64,000 bases of DNA from a bacterium (GTDB lineage: Bacteria > Pseudomonadota > Alphaproteobacteria > Sphingomonadales > Sphingomonadaceae): positions 62,001 through 126,000 of the forward strand of contig JAVBXL010000032.1 in NCBI GenBank assembly GCA_030824575.1, read 5' to 3'. Made by a program: the position numbers and the translations under genes. Below, in pieces: positions 56,338 to 64,000 of the stretch (position 1 is the stretch's first letter; each line of letters opens with the position of its first letter). The notes below the pieces were generated by a model. It saw only the letters and a program-made list of their open reading frames with translations. It did not search any database and had not been told where the DNA came from.

Positions 56338-58611
56338 ATGCGCTGTCTCCTGTGCTGGCTCGTCGCCGCGATCCTGACCCTGCAATGCGCGGCTGTCGCA
56401 GCGCGGCCCTATAGTCTCGACGATCTGCTTCGGCATGAAGATACAGGAAGGATGTTGGTCGATCCGGGCGGCCGATGGCTCTTGTTCGAGAAATATGATT
56501 CGCATTTGGCGATGCAACGCCAGGATCGATTGTCGCTCGGACAGATTCTGCGCGCGCGGCCCTATATCGTCGACCTCCATGGACGCGGACCTGCAACACC
56601 GCTGCTCGATGACGACCAGCCCGGCACCATCCTTCTTGGGTTTTCGCCTTCGGGGAAACGGGTTGCGGTCGCGCGGCTGCAGGGTGGGGCATTTCGCTTC
56701 GGCATCGTGTTGCTTGCTTCTGGCGCAGTTCAGTGGTGGCCCTATGCGCCGCTCCATGACGGTTTTCACCCCGTCCATAGCTGGCTTTCGGACGACCGGC
56801 TGCTGATCCTGACGCAGCGCGATGAAAGACCCGCCGTTCGGATGGCTCTGGACTGGCCACCGGAACGCCCCATGCGGGAGCGATGGGACCGGACTGCCGC
56901 TGGTGCTCTGGCCGTATCGGTCAGCGGCAGCGGCCGCTATCTGCGCGATGACGGACGCTCCCAGCAGCAGCTCCTGATGGTCGATGCCGTTACGGGAGCG
57001 ACACAGGCTCTTGCCACCGGCCCCTTTGCGCAGCTGCAACTATCCCCTGACGGCAAATATGTCGCACTGATCAAAGCGGATCGCGCGCGGCAGCCCTCCG
57101 CCGATCAGATGGTAGGGGAGGATGACAGCTTCTATGGCCGCCATCTCCTCCTGCTGGATCTTGCATCCAGGGCACAATGGGAACCTTGCTCCGAGTGCAG
57201 CCTGCCCGGCGATCCGCGCTGGTCAGACGATAGCGCGCATATCGGCTTCGTCGCGGACCGCAAGGGGCGCCGGGAGGCCGTGATAGCGAACATGGCGCGG
57301 CATGTCGTCATGTCAGCAGGCCCGAGCCGCTCTGCATCCTCGGACGGCTGCGTGCTTGCCCCGCATCAGGACGTGCCGGTCGCCGCCCGGGCGTCCGTCA
57401 CGCCGACCGATGAGAGGGCCAGCTTTTCGGTCCCGATGGCCTGCACCCGGCCATCGTCCATGCCGGGCACCATCTGGGCTGCCGTGCCCTGGCGCGTTGG
57501 CACAGGCGGCGTCATTGTCGAAAGGCCGACAGGCGGCGCCATTAGGATTCCATGGCAAAGGCGCGAGGCGATCGCGTCCGTGCAGTCGAGCGATATCGGG
57601 AAGGGCGGGGCAGTTGCGCTTCGCATTTCCGCCGCTTCCGGGCGGAGCGCGCTGTTCCTTGCAGGCCAGGGACAAGCTCGCCCCCTTATGGCGCTCAACA
57701 GCGTCATGCGCGATGTCGAGCCGGCCGTCATGCAACCGCTCTTTCATCTGTCGGCTGCCGGTTCGCCGGTCACCAGCTGGCTTGTGCTTCCACCAGGAGA
57801 GAAGGGCGCCAAGGGGCTGCCGCTGGTGGTCATTCCCTATCCTGGGCAAATCTATTCAGACGTTGCGCCCGCCGATCAGCAGGTCGGCCGTGAACGCTTC
57901 TACACCAATGCGCAACTGCTGGCGGCAAGCCGATTTGCCGTTCTTCTGCCGTCTATCCCGATGCCGCGCGTTCTTCCCGACACCGGCTTTGATTTTTCCG
58001 CTGCGCTCGCCCCGGCGATCGAGGCAGCCATCGCCACCGGCGCCTGCGATCCTTCGCGCATCGCACTTTGGGGCCATAGTTACGGTGCATATAGTGTCGC
58101 CATGGCAGCAGCCCAGAGCAGGCGCTTCCGCGCCGTCGTCGCATCGGCCGGCATATATGATCTGGCGGCGACCGCCGGGACCTTCGGTCGCGCGACGCGC
58201 CTGTCGCCCGAGGAAGGACTGAATGTTGCAGCCTCCTATGCCTGGGCCGAAAACGGACAGGGGCGGATGGGCGTTGCGCCCTGGAAGGCGCCGGGGCGCT
58301 ACATTGCCAACAGCCCCATCTACCAGGCCGATCGCGTGAATGTGCCGATGCTCATCATCGGGGCCGACCGCGATTTCTCGCCGATCGAGCAGGGCGAGCA
58401 GCTCTTCTCGGCCCTTTTCCGCCAGGGCAAGGACGCCCAGCTCATTACCTATTGGGGAGAGGGACATGTTATCGGCAGCCCTGCAAATCTCCGGGATTTC
58501 TATGCTCGGGTGATCGGCTTTCTATCGGATAATCTCGCGGTAAAAGCGCGGGCTGTTGCCGTGGTTGCTGCAGCCGCTCCTGCCATCCCCGCATCCAGCG
58601 CTCGACAATGA
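56338..58611 (+). CDS. lasso-peptide isopeptidase (S9 prolyl-oligopeptidase-like), with signal peptide
   Basis: 757 aa. Signal peptide MRCLLCWLVAAILTLQCAAVAA, so a periplasmic location is likely. Beta-propeller about 25-440, alpha/beta hydrolase about 450-720. Triad: Ser581 in GHSYGAYS, Asp677 in GADRDFS, His710 in GEGHVIG. Family enzymes (AtxE2 type) cut the isopeptide bond between the ring amine and the Glu/Asp side chain, linearising lasso peptides. Fourth gene of the FecI-FecR-receptor operon. Its last 143 bases overlap the cyclase gene on the other strand, beyond the catalytic His. Confidence 0.9.
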   Translation: MRCLLCWLVAAILTLQCAAVAARPYSLDDLLRHEDTGRMLVDPGGRWLLFEKYDSHLAMQRQDRLSLGQILRARPYIVDLHGRGPATPLLDDDQPGTILLGFSPSGKRVAVARLQGGAFRFGIVLLASGAVQWWPYAPLHDGFHPVHSWLSDDRLLILTQRDERPAVRMALDWPPERPMRERWDRTAAGALAVSVSGSGRYLRDDGRSQQQLLMVDAVTGATQALATGPFAQLQLSPDGKYVALIKADRARQPSADQMVGEDDSFYGRHLLLLDLASRAQWEPCSECSLPGDPRWSDDSAHIGFVADRKGRREAVIANMARHVVMSAGPSRSASSDGCVLAPHQDVPVAARASVTPTDERASFSVPMACTRPSSMPGTIWAAVPWRVGTGGVIVERPTGGAIRIPWQRREAIASVQSSDIGKGGAVALRISAASGRSALFLAGQGQARPLMALNSVMRDVEPAVMQPLFHLSAAGSPVTSWLVLPPGEKGAKGLPLVVIPYPGQIYSDVAPADQQVGRERFYTNAQLLAASRFAVLLPSIPMPRVLPDTGFDFSAALAPAIEAAIATGACDPSRIALWGHSYGAYSVAMAAAQSRRFRAVVASAGIYDLAATAGTFGRATRLSPEEGLNVAASYAWAENGQGRMGVAPWKAPGRYIANSPIYQADRVNVPMLIIGADRDFSPIEQGEQLFSALFRQGKDAQLITYWGEGHVIGSPANLRDFYARVIGFLSDNLAVKARAVAVVAAAAPAIPASSARQ

Positions 58612-60301
58612 GCAGGCGAATGATCTCGCCATAGCAACTGGACTGGACCAGCTGGTCGGGGTCGAGCACATGTTCAAACTGCGTCCGATCGACGAGTCCG
58701 GCCTGTGCCAGTGCGCCTTCGAGCAGTCGCGTGCGAAGGATCGGCACGCTTCTGGCCAGTGTTTGTCCGAAGAAGTAGGAAAGGCTGCCTTTTCCGCGTC
58801 TTTCGATCAGCGCTGCGGGCAGTCGGTTGGCAAAGGCTGCGCGCGCCATGGCCCGGTCCCGCCTTCCCTCGGTCAGGGCCATGAGCGACTGGCCGAGCGC
58901 ATGTTCGACGATCGGTTGCGAAAGCAGCGGATGGATCACTCGCATCACCTGCGCGCAGCGGCTGGGACCAAATGCGTTCCGGTCGCCGGCTATCGCTTCG
59001 ATCTGCATGCGCTTGGCTTGAGAAACGCCCTCGAGCGACCCTGCCCATGTCGAAGGTCGCGACTGGCTGGGATAGACACAGAAGGGACTGCGTTTGCCCG
59101 CGACATCAGCGTTCCGCACCGAAGGCAGCCAGGCCGTGGCCGCGACTCTCCAGATACTGGTCTGGCACCAGCGCGCGAGCGCCTCCAGACGTTCGAGGTT
59201 GAGCTTTTGCCCGTCCGGCCAGCCGTCTTGTGCCACCAGCGGCGTGGGATGCTGGAAGAACAGCGCATCGCCGCCGCGGCCGGTAAACAGCGCATCGGCG
59301 TCTCGCGCTTTGCCCATGGCCGCCAATTGCCGATCATGGAAAAAGCTTGTGCTGCCAATGCCGGGGCGTACGCCCACAGCCGCCCCATCCAGCAAGCTGT
59401 CGTCGATCGCCGAAATGCCGAACGCAATCTCGTGCGGTTCCAGCCCAAGCCTGTCTGCCACGGCGCGACTGAAACGGCGTTCGTCGCCAGCCAGGCTATC
59501 GCTGAAAAATGTGAAGGCGCCGATCCCTTCGCCCTTCGCCTGCGTCAGGCTCGCCGCGACGATGGCGGAATCAAGGCCGCCGGAGAGTTCCAGGATGGGC
59601 CTTGCATGCATGGATGACCAGGCGGACACGCATGCGTCCACGATGCCGGCCAGCGCCGCCGGGGCGCCCGCCGCGCTGCGTGGCGCGCAATGGTCGCGCG
59701 GCGCCCATAACCGTCTGGTATTGGTGCCGGATTGGCTGAAGCTGGTGATCGCCCCCGGCTGCAAGGGCGCCACTGCGATAAGAGGCGCGGTTTCGGCGGC
59801 CTGGGATGGATGGTGGAGGAGATGGGCTATGTCCTCCAGATTGATCGCGAGCATCGCAGGCGGAAAACGGTCGAGCCAGCGATCCGCGTCGCATGTCAGC
59901 AGCGTCACGCCGTCATGGCGCCAATGAAAACATTCCCGCGACCCGATCGGCTCGGCGAACACGGATAGGAATATCTTGGCATCGGGATCGTGTCGCAACG
60001 CTATGTAGCTTCCCCAGTGAGAGGAGAGCAGGTCGGAGCAATATTCTCGGAAGCCCGCCTCGTCTGCTGTTCTTGGCCTGGGCATTGTGTCGGCTTGTGG
60101 GCTGCTGAAGATTTCGCCGACAAGATAGTGGGACGGGGCCATCTGCTTGGCCCATGCGTCCTGCGTCGCAACCATCAGGCCATTGGCCTGCATGATCTGG
60201 ATATCGGGCGCGCGCAGCAGGTCGGCCTCGATCCGGCTGGCCATTGCCACGGCCATAGCATCCTGGGGATGCCAGGCGGCGATGAGATAGTCGCCGCGCA
60301 T
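58469..60301 (-). CDS. lasso-peptide cyclase (C protein, asparagine-synthetase-like)
   Basis: 610 aa. Residues 1-190 resemble a glutaminase-like domain without the catalytic N-terminal Cys, as expected for lasso cyclases. The ATP-binding PP-loop SGGLDS is at residues 240-245, with FFSDSLAGDERRFSRAVADRLGLE and GRGGDALFFQHP further on. It activates the side-chain carboxylate of the ring Glu by adenylation and closes the macrolactam. The start overlaps the B gene stop by one base. The C-terminal 47 codons overlap the isopeptidase gene. Confidence 0.93.
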   Translation of the reverse strand: MRGDYLIAAWHPQDAMAVAMASRIEADLLRAPDIQIMQANGLMVATQDAWAKQMAPSHYLVGEIFSSPQADTMPRPRTADEAGFREYCSDLLSSHWGSYIALRHDPDAKIFLSVFAEPIGSRECFHWRHDGVTLLTCDADRWLDRFPPAMLAINLEDIAHLLHHPSQAAETAPLIAVAPLQPGAITSFSQSGTNTRRLWAPRDHCAPRSAAGAPAALAGIVDACVSAWSSMHARPILELSGGLDSAIVAASLTQAKGEGIGAFTFFSDSLAGDERRFSRAVADRLGLEPHEIAFGISAIDDSLLDGAAVGVRPGIGSTSFFHDRQLAAMGKARDADALFTGRGGDALFFQHPTPLVAQDGWPDGQKLNLERLEALARWCQTSIWRVAATAWLPSVRNADVAGKRSPFCVYPSQSRPSTWAGSLEGVSQAKRMQIEAIAGDRNAFGPSRCAQVMRVIHPLLSQPIVEHALGQSLMALTEGRRDRAMARAAFANRLPAALIERRGKGSLSYFFGQTLARSVPILRTRLLEGALAQAGLVDRTQFEHVLDPDQLVQSSCYGEIIRLLIVERWMRGWQERLQQPRQQPALLPRDYPIESRSPEHRNPGDLQGCR

Positions 60302-60864
60302 CAGCTTTGGCGCAGCCGAAAGATCGGTACATAATCCTCGATCAGATGGACCCGTTCACCGATCAGCATATCGTCGATCGCGAGCCAGCAATGCGCGCGA
60401 AAGGGAAAGAGCTGAACCCCGATGACCCAATCCGCCCTGTGTCCATGATAGGACAGATAATGAAGCAGCGCGTAGGCGCGCAGAAGGCAGGACGCACGAT
60501 AGGGAAGATAGAGGCTCATCCGCTCGAACCGGGCGGCCAGGTTCTGGGCAGGCGCCGCGCTGCGCTGAAAGGGCGCCTGGCCAAGATGCATCGCCTCCAT
60601 CATCAAGGACCGGATCGGCTTGCGAAAGAATGAGGTGAGAGCAGCGCACCATGCGCGCAAGAAAAGGCGTGGGTCGCCCGCCTCGAGCCGATCGTCAGAG
60701 ACCTCCGGCTCCCGCCAGATGGGCAGGAGGGGCTCCGCGCCGGCCTCCCATCCATGTTCCACTGGATAATAATGGCAGCTATAGGCATCGGCGTCGAAGT
60801 CGAGTGTCACGACGCCGTCACCGCATCTGGCGGTGGGGGCGCCGAAAAGGTCCAGAGACAGCAT
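60301..60864 (-). CDS. lasso-peptide leader peptidase (B protein, transglutaminase-like)
   Basis: 187 aa. The C-terminal half is a transglutaminase-like Cys protease: Cys126 in RASCLLRAY, His158 in RAHCWLAIDD, Asp164 in the same motif. The N-terminal about 80 residues likely hold the RiPP recognition element that binds the leader. This fused form is typical of proteobacterial lasso loci (McjB-like). It cleaves the leader after the Thr-Arg preceding Ala1. Its stop overlaps the C gene start by one base. Confidence 0.9.
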   Translation of the reverse strand: MLSLDLFGAPTARCGDGVVTLDFDADAYSCHYYPVEHGWEAGAEPLLPIWREPEVSDDRLEAGDPRLFLRAWCAALTSFFRKPIRSLMMEAMHLGQAPFQRSAAPAQNLAARFERMSLYLPYRASCLLRAYALLHYLSYHGHRADWVIGVQLFPFRAHCWLAIDDMLIGERVHLIEDYVPIFRLRQS

Positions 60865-60878
60865 GGCGGCTCCTCATG

Positions 60879-60920
60879 GACGGTGCCGATGCCCTGCGCA
60901 GTGAAGGCCTCGGCACCGCC
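60879..60920 (-). promoter_or_regulatory. stem-loop between precursor and B gene
   Basis: Nine perfect base pairs (CGGTGCCGA, 60881-60889, with TCGGCACCG, 60910-60918) plus a G-U and a G-C pair, enclosing a 20-base loop. No U-tract follows. It lies in the 64-base gap between the precursor stop and the B start, and would lower processing-gene mRNA relative to precursor mRNA, or stabilise the precursor mRNA. Confidence 0.6.
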
Positions 60921-60928
60921 TGGTTCGT

Positions 60929-61078
60929 TCAGCCGCCGACCGTATATTCGCGGTCGAGGATCATCTCCGGCTGCGAGCCCGAAAAGCTGGCGCGGGTCAG
61001 CTTGCGGGCCTTGCCCAGCGCGATCATACGGTTCGCGGGGCGCAGATCGGACGAACCGGATTGAACGGACTGTTTCAT
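60929..61078 (-). CDS. lasso-peptide precursor (A)
   Basis: 49-codon gene, ATG 61078 to TGA 60929, preceded by a perfect AAGGAGG. Leader residues 1-29 begin MKQSVQSGSSDLRPANRMIA and end GKARKLTR, with the Thr at -2 that lasso leaders need. Core residues 30-49: ASFSGSQPE-MILDREYTVGG. Ring closure Ala1 to Glu9 gives a 9-residue ring and an 11-residue tail. Pro8-Glu9 after Ala1 resembles Caulobacter lasso peptides that start with Ala or Ser. B and C genes follow on the same strand. Core mass (hand calculation) about 2124.98 Da after loss of water. Confidence 0.88.
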   Translation of the reverse strand: MKQSVQSGSSDLRPANRMIALGKARKLTRASFSGSQPEMILDREYTVGG

Positions 61079-61152
61079 TTCAACCTCCTTCATCGAGCCG
61101 CGACCATTCGCGGCGAATTCAGTAGGAAGCAGGTGGAAGTGATAGCAAAATC

Positions 61153-61181
61153 ATATTTGCCCTATATTTGGCCTATATTCT
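61153..61181. repeat. 11-bp AT-rich tandem repeats in the precursor promoter
   Basis: ATATTTG occurs at 61153-61159 and 61164-61170, and ATATTCT at 61175-61181: a period of exactly 11 bases, with CCCT/GGCCT between. They overlap the gntR stop and lie 75-103 bases upstream of the precursor start. TATGAT on the minus strand (61155-61150) could be a -10. A likely operator for the GntR or another regulator. Confidence 0.5.
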
Positions 61182-61775
61182 TGGAACATGGCCCTGACCT
61201 TCGAAGGCGTTCGCAAGCTGGTCCGCGACGTCGCGGCAGCGCTCGTGAAAAGCATGGCTGATATCGCGCGCCATCGCGGGATCATCCTGTGTGAGCGCAT
61301 CCGCAAGTGCGTGGGCGCGTTCCCCCATGTCCGCAAGGATGGTCGCTTCATGGCGGCGCAACACAGCGAGCCTGTCGTCCACATAGCGCCGGATCGAGAT
61401 GATCGCGGCATCGCCGGTCGCGGCGGCCCTGTTGTCGAACAGGCGCCAGAGGCTCCGGTGTCGCCCGGCCCTGTGCCCGTTTACCGGATGAAGCTGCAAT
61501 GCCCGATCCATCCACAACTCGTGCGCTCTGTAGAGGCTGATGATCGCTCGGGCATTGAGGGGCGCAAGATAGAAGCCTTCACGATGGCGCTCGACAACGA
61601 GGTCGCGCCCGGCCAGCTGGCGCAGGGCCTCGCGCACCGGCGTCGTGCTGACGCCCAGGGCCTGCGCCAGCGTGGCGATGCCGATCCGATGGATCGGGCG
61701 ATACTGGCCCTGGACGATCCGGCTGAAAATCGCATCATATATGGCCGCGTAGGATTTGGGCGCTTTGCGCGTCAT
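61173..61775 (-). CDS. GntR-family transcriptional regulator of the lasso locus
   Basis: 200 aa from ATG 61775, with AGGGAGAA 5 bases before it. N-terminal winged helix (YAAIYDAIFSRIVQGQYRPIHRIGIATLAQALGVSTTPVREALRQLAGRDLVVERHREGFYLAPL) and an FCD-type effector domain (ELWMDRALQLH..., HEATILADMGERAHALADAL, FHERCRDVADQLANAFEG). GntR genes often sit beside isopeptidase-type lasso loci. It ends immediately before the precursor promoter repeats. Ligand unknown; a lasso degradation product is one idea. Confidence 0.88.
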   Translation of the reverse strand: MTRKAPKSYAAIYDAIFSRIVQGQYRPIHRIGIATLAQALGVSTTPVREALRQLAGRDLVVERHREGFYLAPLNARAIISLYRAHELWMDRALQLHPVNGHRAGRHRSLWRLFDNRAAATGDAAIISIRRYVDDRLAVLRRHEATILADMGERAHALADALTQDDPAMARDISHAFHERCRDVADQLANAFEGQGHVPRI

Positions 61776-62050
61776 TCGACTTCTCCCTGAGAAGTCCATC
61801 GCCGCTCGCCTTGCGCGCGGACGCAAGAGATAGCCTCATTTTCACCCTGATTGGGCAGACGCGCGCAAATCAATAGGTTGCATTATGCGATCAAGCTGCT
61901 GATACTCTGCAATCCTATAGCGGTCATCCCGCAGAGGATGTTCGTTCTGACAGGAGAGGCTTTGACAGGCTTCGCGGACCTGCCTCCACGCAGTTGCTGT
62001 GTCGAGCCAAGGATGGACCGGCTGGCCGGTCGCGCAGGACGGGGGCGGCG

Positions 62051-62554
62051 ATGTCTTTCACGACCGACATGGCGGACAGCGGCGAAAGTCTCTCTCGTGC
62101 CCTTCGCGCCATCCGACGCAAACGCGGCCTCAAAACCAGTGAAGTCGCGCGCCGCATGGACATGGCGCAGCGCAGCTACGAGCTGTTCGAGGCTGGCGGC
62201 GGACGCATTACATTCGAGCGGTTGATGAGCTTTGCGGAGGCCACGGACTGCGACCCTTTTGCATTGATGCTGGTGGGACCGTTCGGTTCGGCCGAGTTCG
62301 CCATCCACTGCGCCGACACCAAGCTGGCGATGATCATGGTCATGTCGCTGCAGGAATTTGCCGAGGACCGCGGCGCCGACCTTTGCTTCCTTGAACCGCC
62401 CAATATCATCGCGGCCTTCCAGCGTCTCTTCAAGGATCTGGGCGGCAGGCTCGACGACAATGACGCTTTCCTTTCCAAATGGCTGGATGGCCGCACCGGC
62501 ATGATCGATCTGGGCGCGCTCAGCATGCGGGGCCTGCGCCGCAGGAAGGCGTGA
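62051..62554 (+). CDS. XRE-family transcriptional regulator
   Basis: 167 aa from ATG 62051. N-terminal helix-turn-helix: GESLSRALRAIRRKRGLKTSEVARRMDMAQRSYELFEAGGGRITFERLMSFAEATDCDPFALML. The C-terminal about 90 residues are an all-helical module (FAIHCADTKLAMIMVMSLQEFAEDRGADLCFLE...). Proteins of this type occur at the edges of integrative elements in sphingomonads, which fits the DUF2285-type gene next to it. The region 61776-62050 between it and gntR carries the divergent promoters. Confidence 0.8.
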   Translation: MSFTTDMADSGESLSRALRAIRRKRGLKTSEVARRMDMAQRSYELFEAGGGRITFERLMSFAEATDCDPFALMLVGPFGSAEFAIHCADTKLAMIMVMSLQEFAEDRGADLCFLEPPNIIAAFQRLFKDLGGRLDDNDAFLSKWLDGRTGMIDLGALSMRGLRRRKA

Positions 62555-62735
62555 TATCGCGCATTTTTTCAACATCGCCATAGCCACCGTGGCGAGCGGG
62601 CATCGTCTCATGGCCATGGCGCTTGGCTAGCTGGCAACGGGATGACTGGTCCGTCCGAGCGGATGCCTGAGTTTGGCGCATGAGCCCGGATCGATGGATC
62701 GGCGACCGGCTCCGAGGTCGGCCATGACGACGATG

Positions 62736-63474
62736 CTAGAGAAGCGTCTTGTAACCGCCGGCAGCCAGGGCGCGGGCCTGGGCAATAAGTCTGCGCGTCC
62801 GCGACTTGAGATGATCGGATGCCTGGTTCCATTCGCGTTCGACCGTCATTTCTCCGAACAAGGTGATCGCGGTTTCTCGGTGCGAGCGATGTCGGGCAAG
62901 CGCGTCAAGCGTGGCGAGAAGCAGCGACCATCGCTCGCCGCGCGTGGAATTGCGCTCCAGACTCTGCGGCCATGCGCCCTTGCGCAAGAGCCAGTCCCAT
63001 CGCTGTAGCGCATGGGTCCGCTCTGGGAGCGCGGCGCCCTCGATAATATATCGCAACCCGACCGGCCCTTGCAGCAGATCGCCTGCCGTCAAACTAAGTC
63101 TGATCTGCCCTTGGGGGCTTTCGACGAGCAGCTCCTGGCGATCGGGCTGGACGAGCAGCACCGCAGGCCAGGGCAGGTCGAAGAGCAAGAAGGCGCCGGG
63201 CTCGGTGGACCGACATGGCCGCGCAAAAGCGCATATGACGTTCATGTCCACCGCTGCCTCCCAGAAAAGGGGGACGTCGCGTGCTGTCAGGGCCGGATCG
63301 CCCTCGAAAACATAGCCCCCAGGATGTGAGCGGGCGGCAGGTCCGGATAAGCTGGAGGGAAGGGCTGGTTCGCAAGAGCGTCCGCTCACAAGGCTGGCCC
63401 CTATAGTCCGCCCGTCTTCGCAATATCTCCCATGCCATCTGCGATCCAGTCAGAAGATGCGCATCCTGCGGCAC
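62736..63474 (-). pseudogene. DUF2285/DUF6499-type regulator gene, frameshifted
   Basis: The N-terminal motif MAWEILRRRADYR lies in one frame (start candidate GTG 63474, PQDAHLLTGSQMAWEIL). The rest lies in the next frame: SHPGGYVFEGDPALTARDVPLFWEAAVDMN, a middle part, and the C-terminal HTH-like DUF2285 domain LQRWDWLLRKGAWPQSLERNSTRGERWSLLLATLDALARHRSHRETAITLFG. One surplus G in the GGGG run (CCCC at 63398-63401) explains the break; removing it gives ADYRASLVSG. Either a sequencing error or a real inactivation. Family is linked to integrative elements. Confidence 0.6.
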
Positions 63475-63848
63475 CGATCGCTCGATGATCTCTGGCCGAC
63501 ATGAACTGGTCCGGGCTCCCTGCATGCCTGTCTCCCATATTTTGGTCAGGAGCAAAGGATGCATGAGCGGGGGGTGGGAGCGGGCGCGCGACGGCTTGCC
63601 GGTGCGGCGAATTGACGCGCTTGTGCCATGTCTGGCGCGAGGGTGCGGATATTCCGCATATATCAGGCGTATATTTCGCCATCTCCATGCGGACGATCAA
63701 CGGCAGCCATTCCATGCGCCCTGCGCACTGCGGGATTGACGGGAGCGCGCGCATTTCCGGGGATGTCTCGGGAGGCGACGAGCGATGGTCGGGCGCATGG
63801 TCGAGGGTGGACGATCTGGTCACTTTTTGGGGGCGTTGTAGTCAGCTT
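63475..63848. other. intergenic region, no supported gene
   Basis: About 370 bases between the DUF2285-type gene and the partial gene at the window end. Open frames on both strands overlap heavily and none has recognisable homology. The promoter of the minus-strand regulator should be here. Confidence 0.3.
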
Positions 63849-64000
63849 TCACTCCGGTTCGATGAAGCTGTCCCAATAGAGACGTTCGACCTCGCGAACC
63901 TCGTCCGCCGTCAGCGCGGCAAATTCCCGTCCCTGGGCACGCTGGGACAGCCGGCCATCATTCTGCTTGAGGAACTTGTGAAGCAGTTCGACCTGATCGA
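63849..64000 (-). CDS. C-terminal end of a gene entering from the right (possibly Fic-family)
   Basis: Fifty codons to TGA (63849-63851): DQVELLHKFLKQNDGRLSQR then AQGREFAALTADEVREVERL and YWDSFIEPE. The FLxQNDGRLSxRARxKEFAALTxxEV pattern is one I associate with the C-terminus of some Fic-type proteins, but I cannot confirm it from this piece. The rest lies outside the window. Confidence 0.45.
   Translation of the reverse strand, partial: DQVELLHKFLKQNDGRLSQRAQGREFAALTADEVREVERLYWDSFIEPE

Noticed and set aside
1-64000. CRISPR array, tRNA and rRNA genes
   Set aside because: No regularly spaced repeats of CRISPR type, no cloverleaf sequences and no rRNA-like segments were recognised on reading; a dedicated scan (tRNAscan, CRISPR finder) would settle this.

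Overview
The window reads as a chromosomal stretch of a sphingomonad (Alphaproteobacteria, Sphingomonadaceae, Sphingobium/Sphingomonas-like). This rests on the GC-rich coding, STN-type TonB receptors paired with FecI/FecR, alphaproteobacterial LexA boxes (GTTC-N7-GTTC), an EcfG-type promoter (GGAAC-N16-CGTT), and many sphingomonad small stress proteins. The species call is inference; no rRNA or tRNA gene was seen.

Layout. 0-20 kb is a stress and sensing region: alpha/beta hydrolase, FMN-binding split-barrel protein, DUF3597, a DUF4142 lipoprotein, two tandem soluble hybrid histidine kinases, a PoxB-like ThDP enzyme, catalase-like protein, SDR, Zn-alcohol dehydrogenase, DUF6766, hemerythrin, a PRC-barrel protein and a HisKA_2/HWE kinase. 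One hybrid kinase carries a ParD-like ribbon-helix-helix domain at its N-terminus. At 1.8-3.0 kb a rearrangement scar fuses two head-to-head truncated genes (GH15 and SDR). 20.8-26.9 kb is a bacterial NHEJ locus (xth, ligD, a GNAT protein, ku) with small proteins and a transposase relic. 27.2-35 kb is an ECF sigma/FecR/TonB-receptor/PhoD set that looks like surface-signalled phosphate-ester scavenging. 35.4-40.1 kb is a very GC-rich tripartite exporter operon (TolC, HlyD, two ABC-2 permeases, no ATPase) between gene relics.

40.9-51 kb holds a fused MNT-HEPN protein, an HD hydrolase, and an SOS block. The SOS block is a LexA-controlled imuA-imuB-dnaE2 cassette plus a divergent SRAP pair sharing one LexA box. 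One SRAP protein is intact and followed by DUF1810; the other has lost its active-site residues and precedes an AlkB-family gene.

51.7-61.8 kb is the most notable system: a complete isopeptidase-type lasso-peptide locus. One arm (+) is FecI sigma, FecR, an STN-TonB receptor and an S9-type lasso isopeptidase with a signal peptide. The other arm (-) is a GntR regulator, an unlisted 49-codon precursor gene (60929-61078), a B-type leader peptidase and a C-type asparagine-synthetase-like cyclase. The predicted core is ASFSGSQPE-MILDREYTVGG with a 9-residue Ala1-Glu9 macrolactam. No dedicated exporter is present. The two arms converge with a 143-bp coding overlap. 62-64 kb looks like the edge of an integrative element: XRE regulator, a frameshifted DUF2285-type gene, and a partial gene at the window edge.
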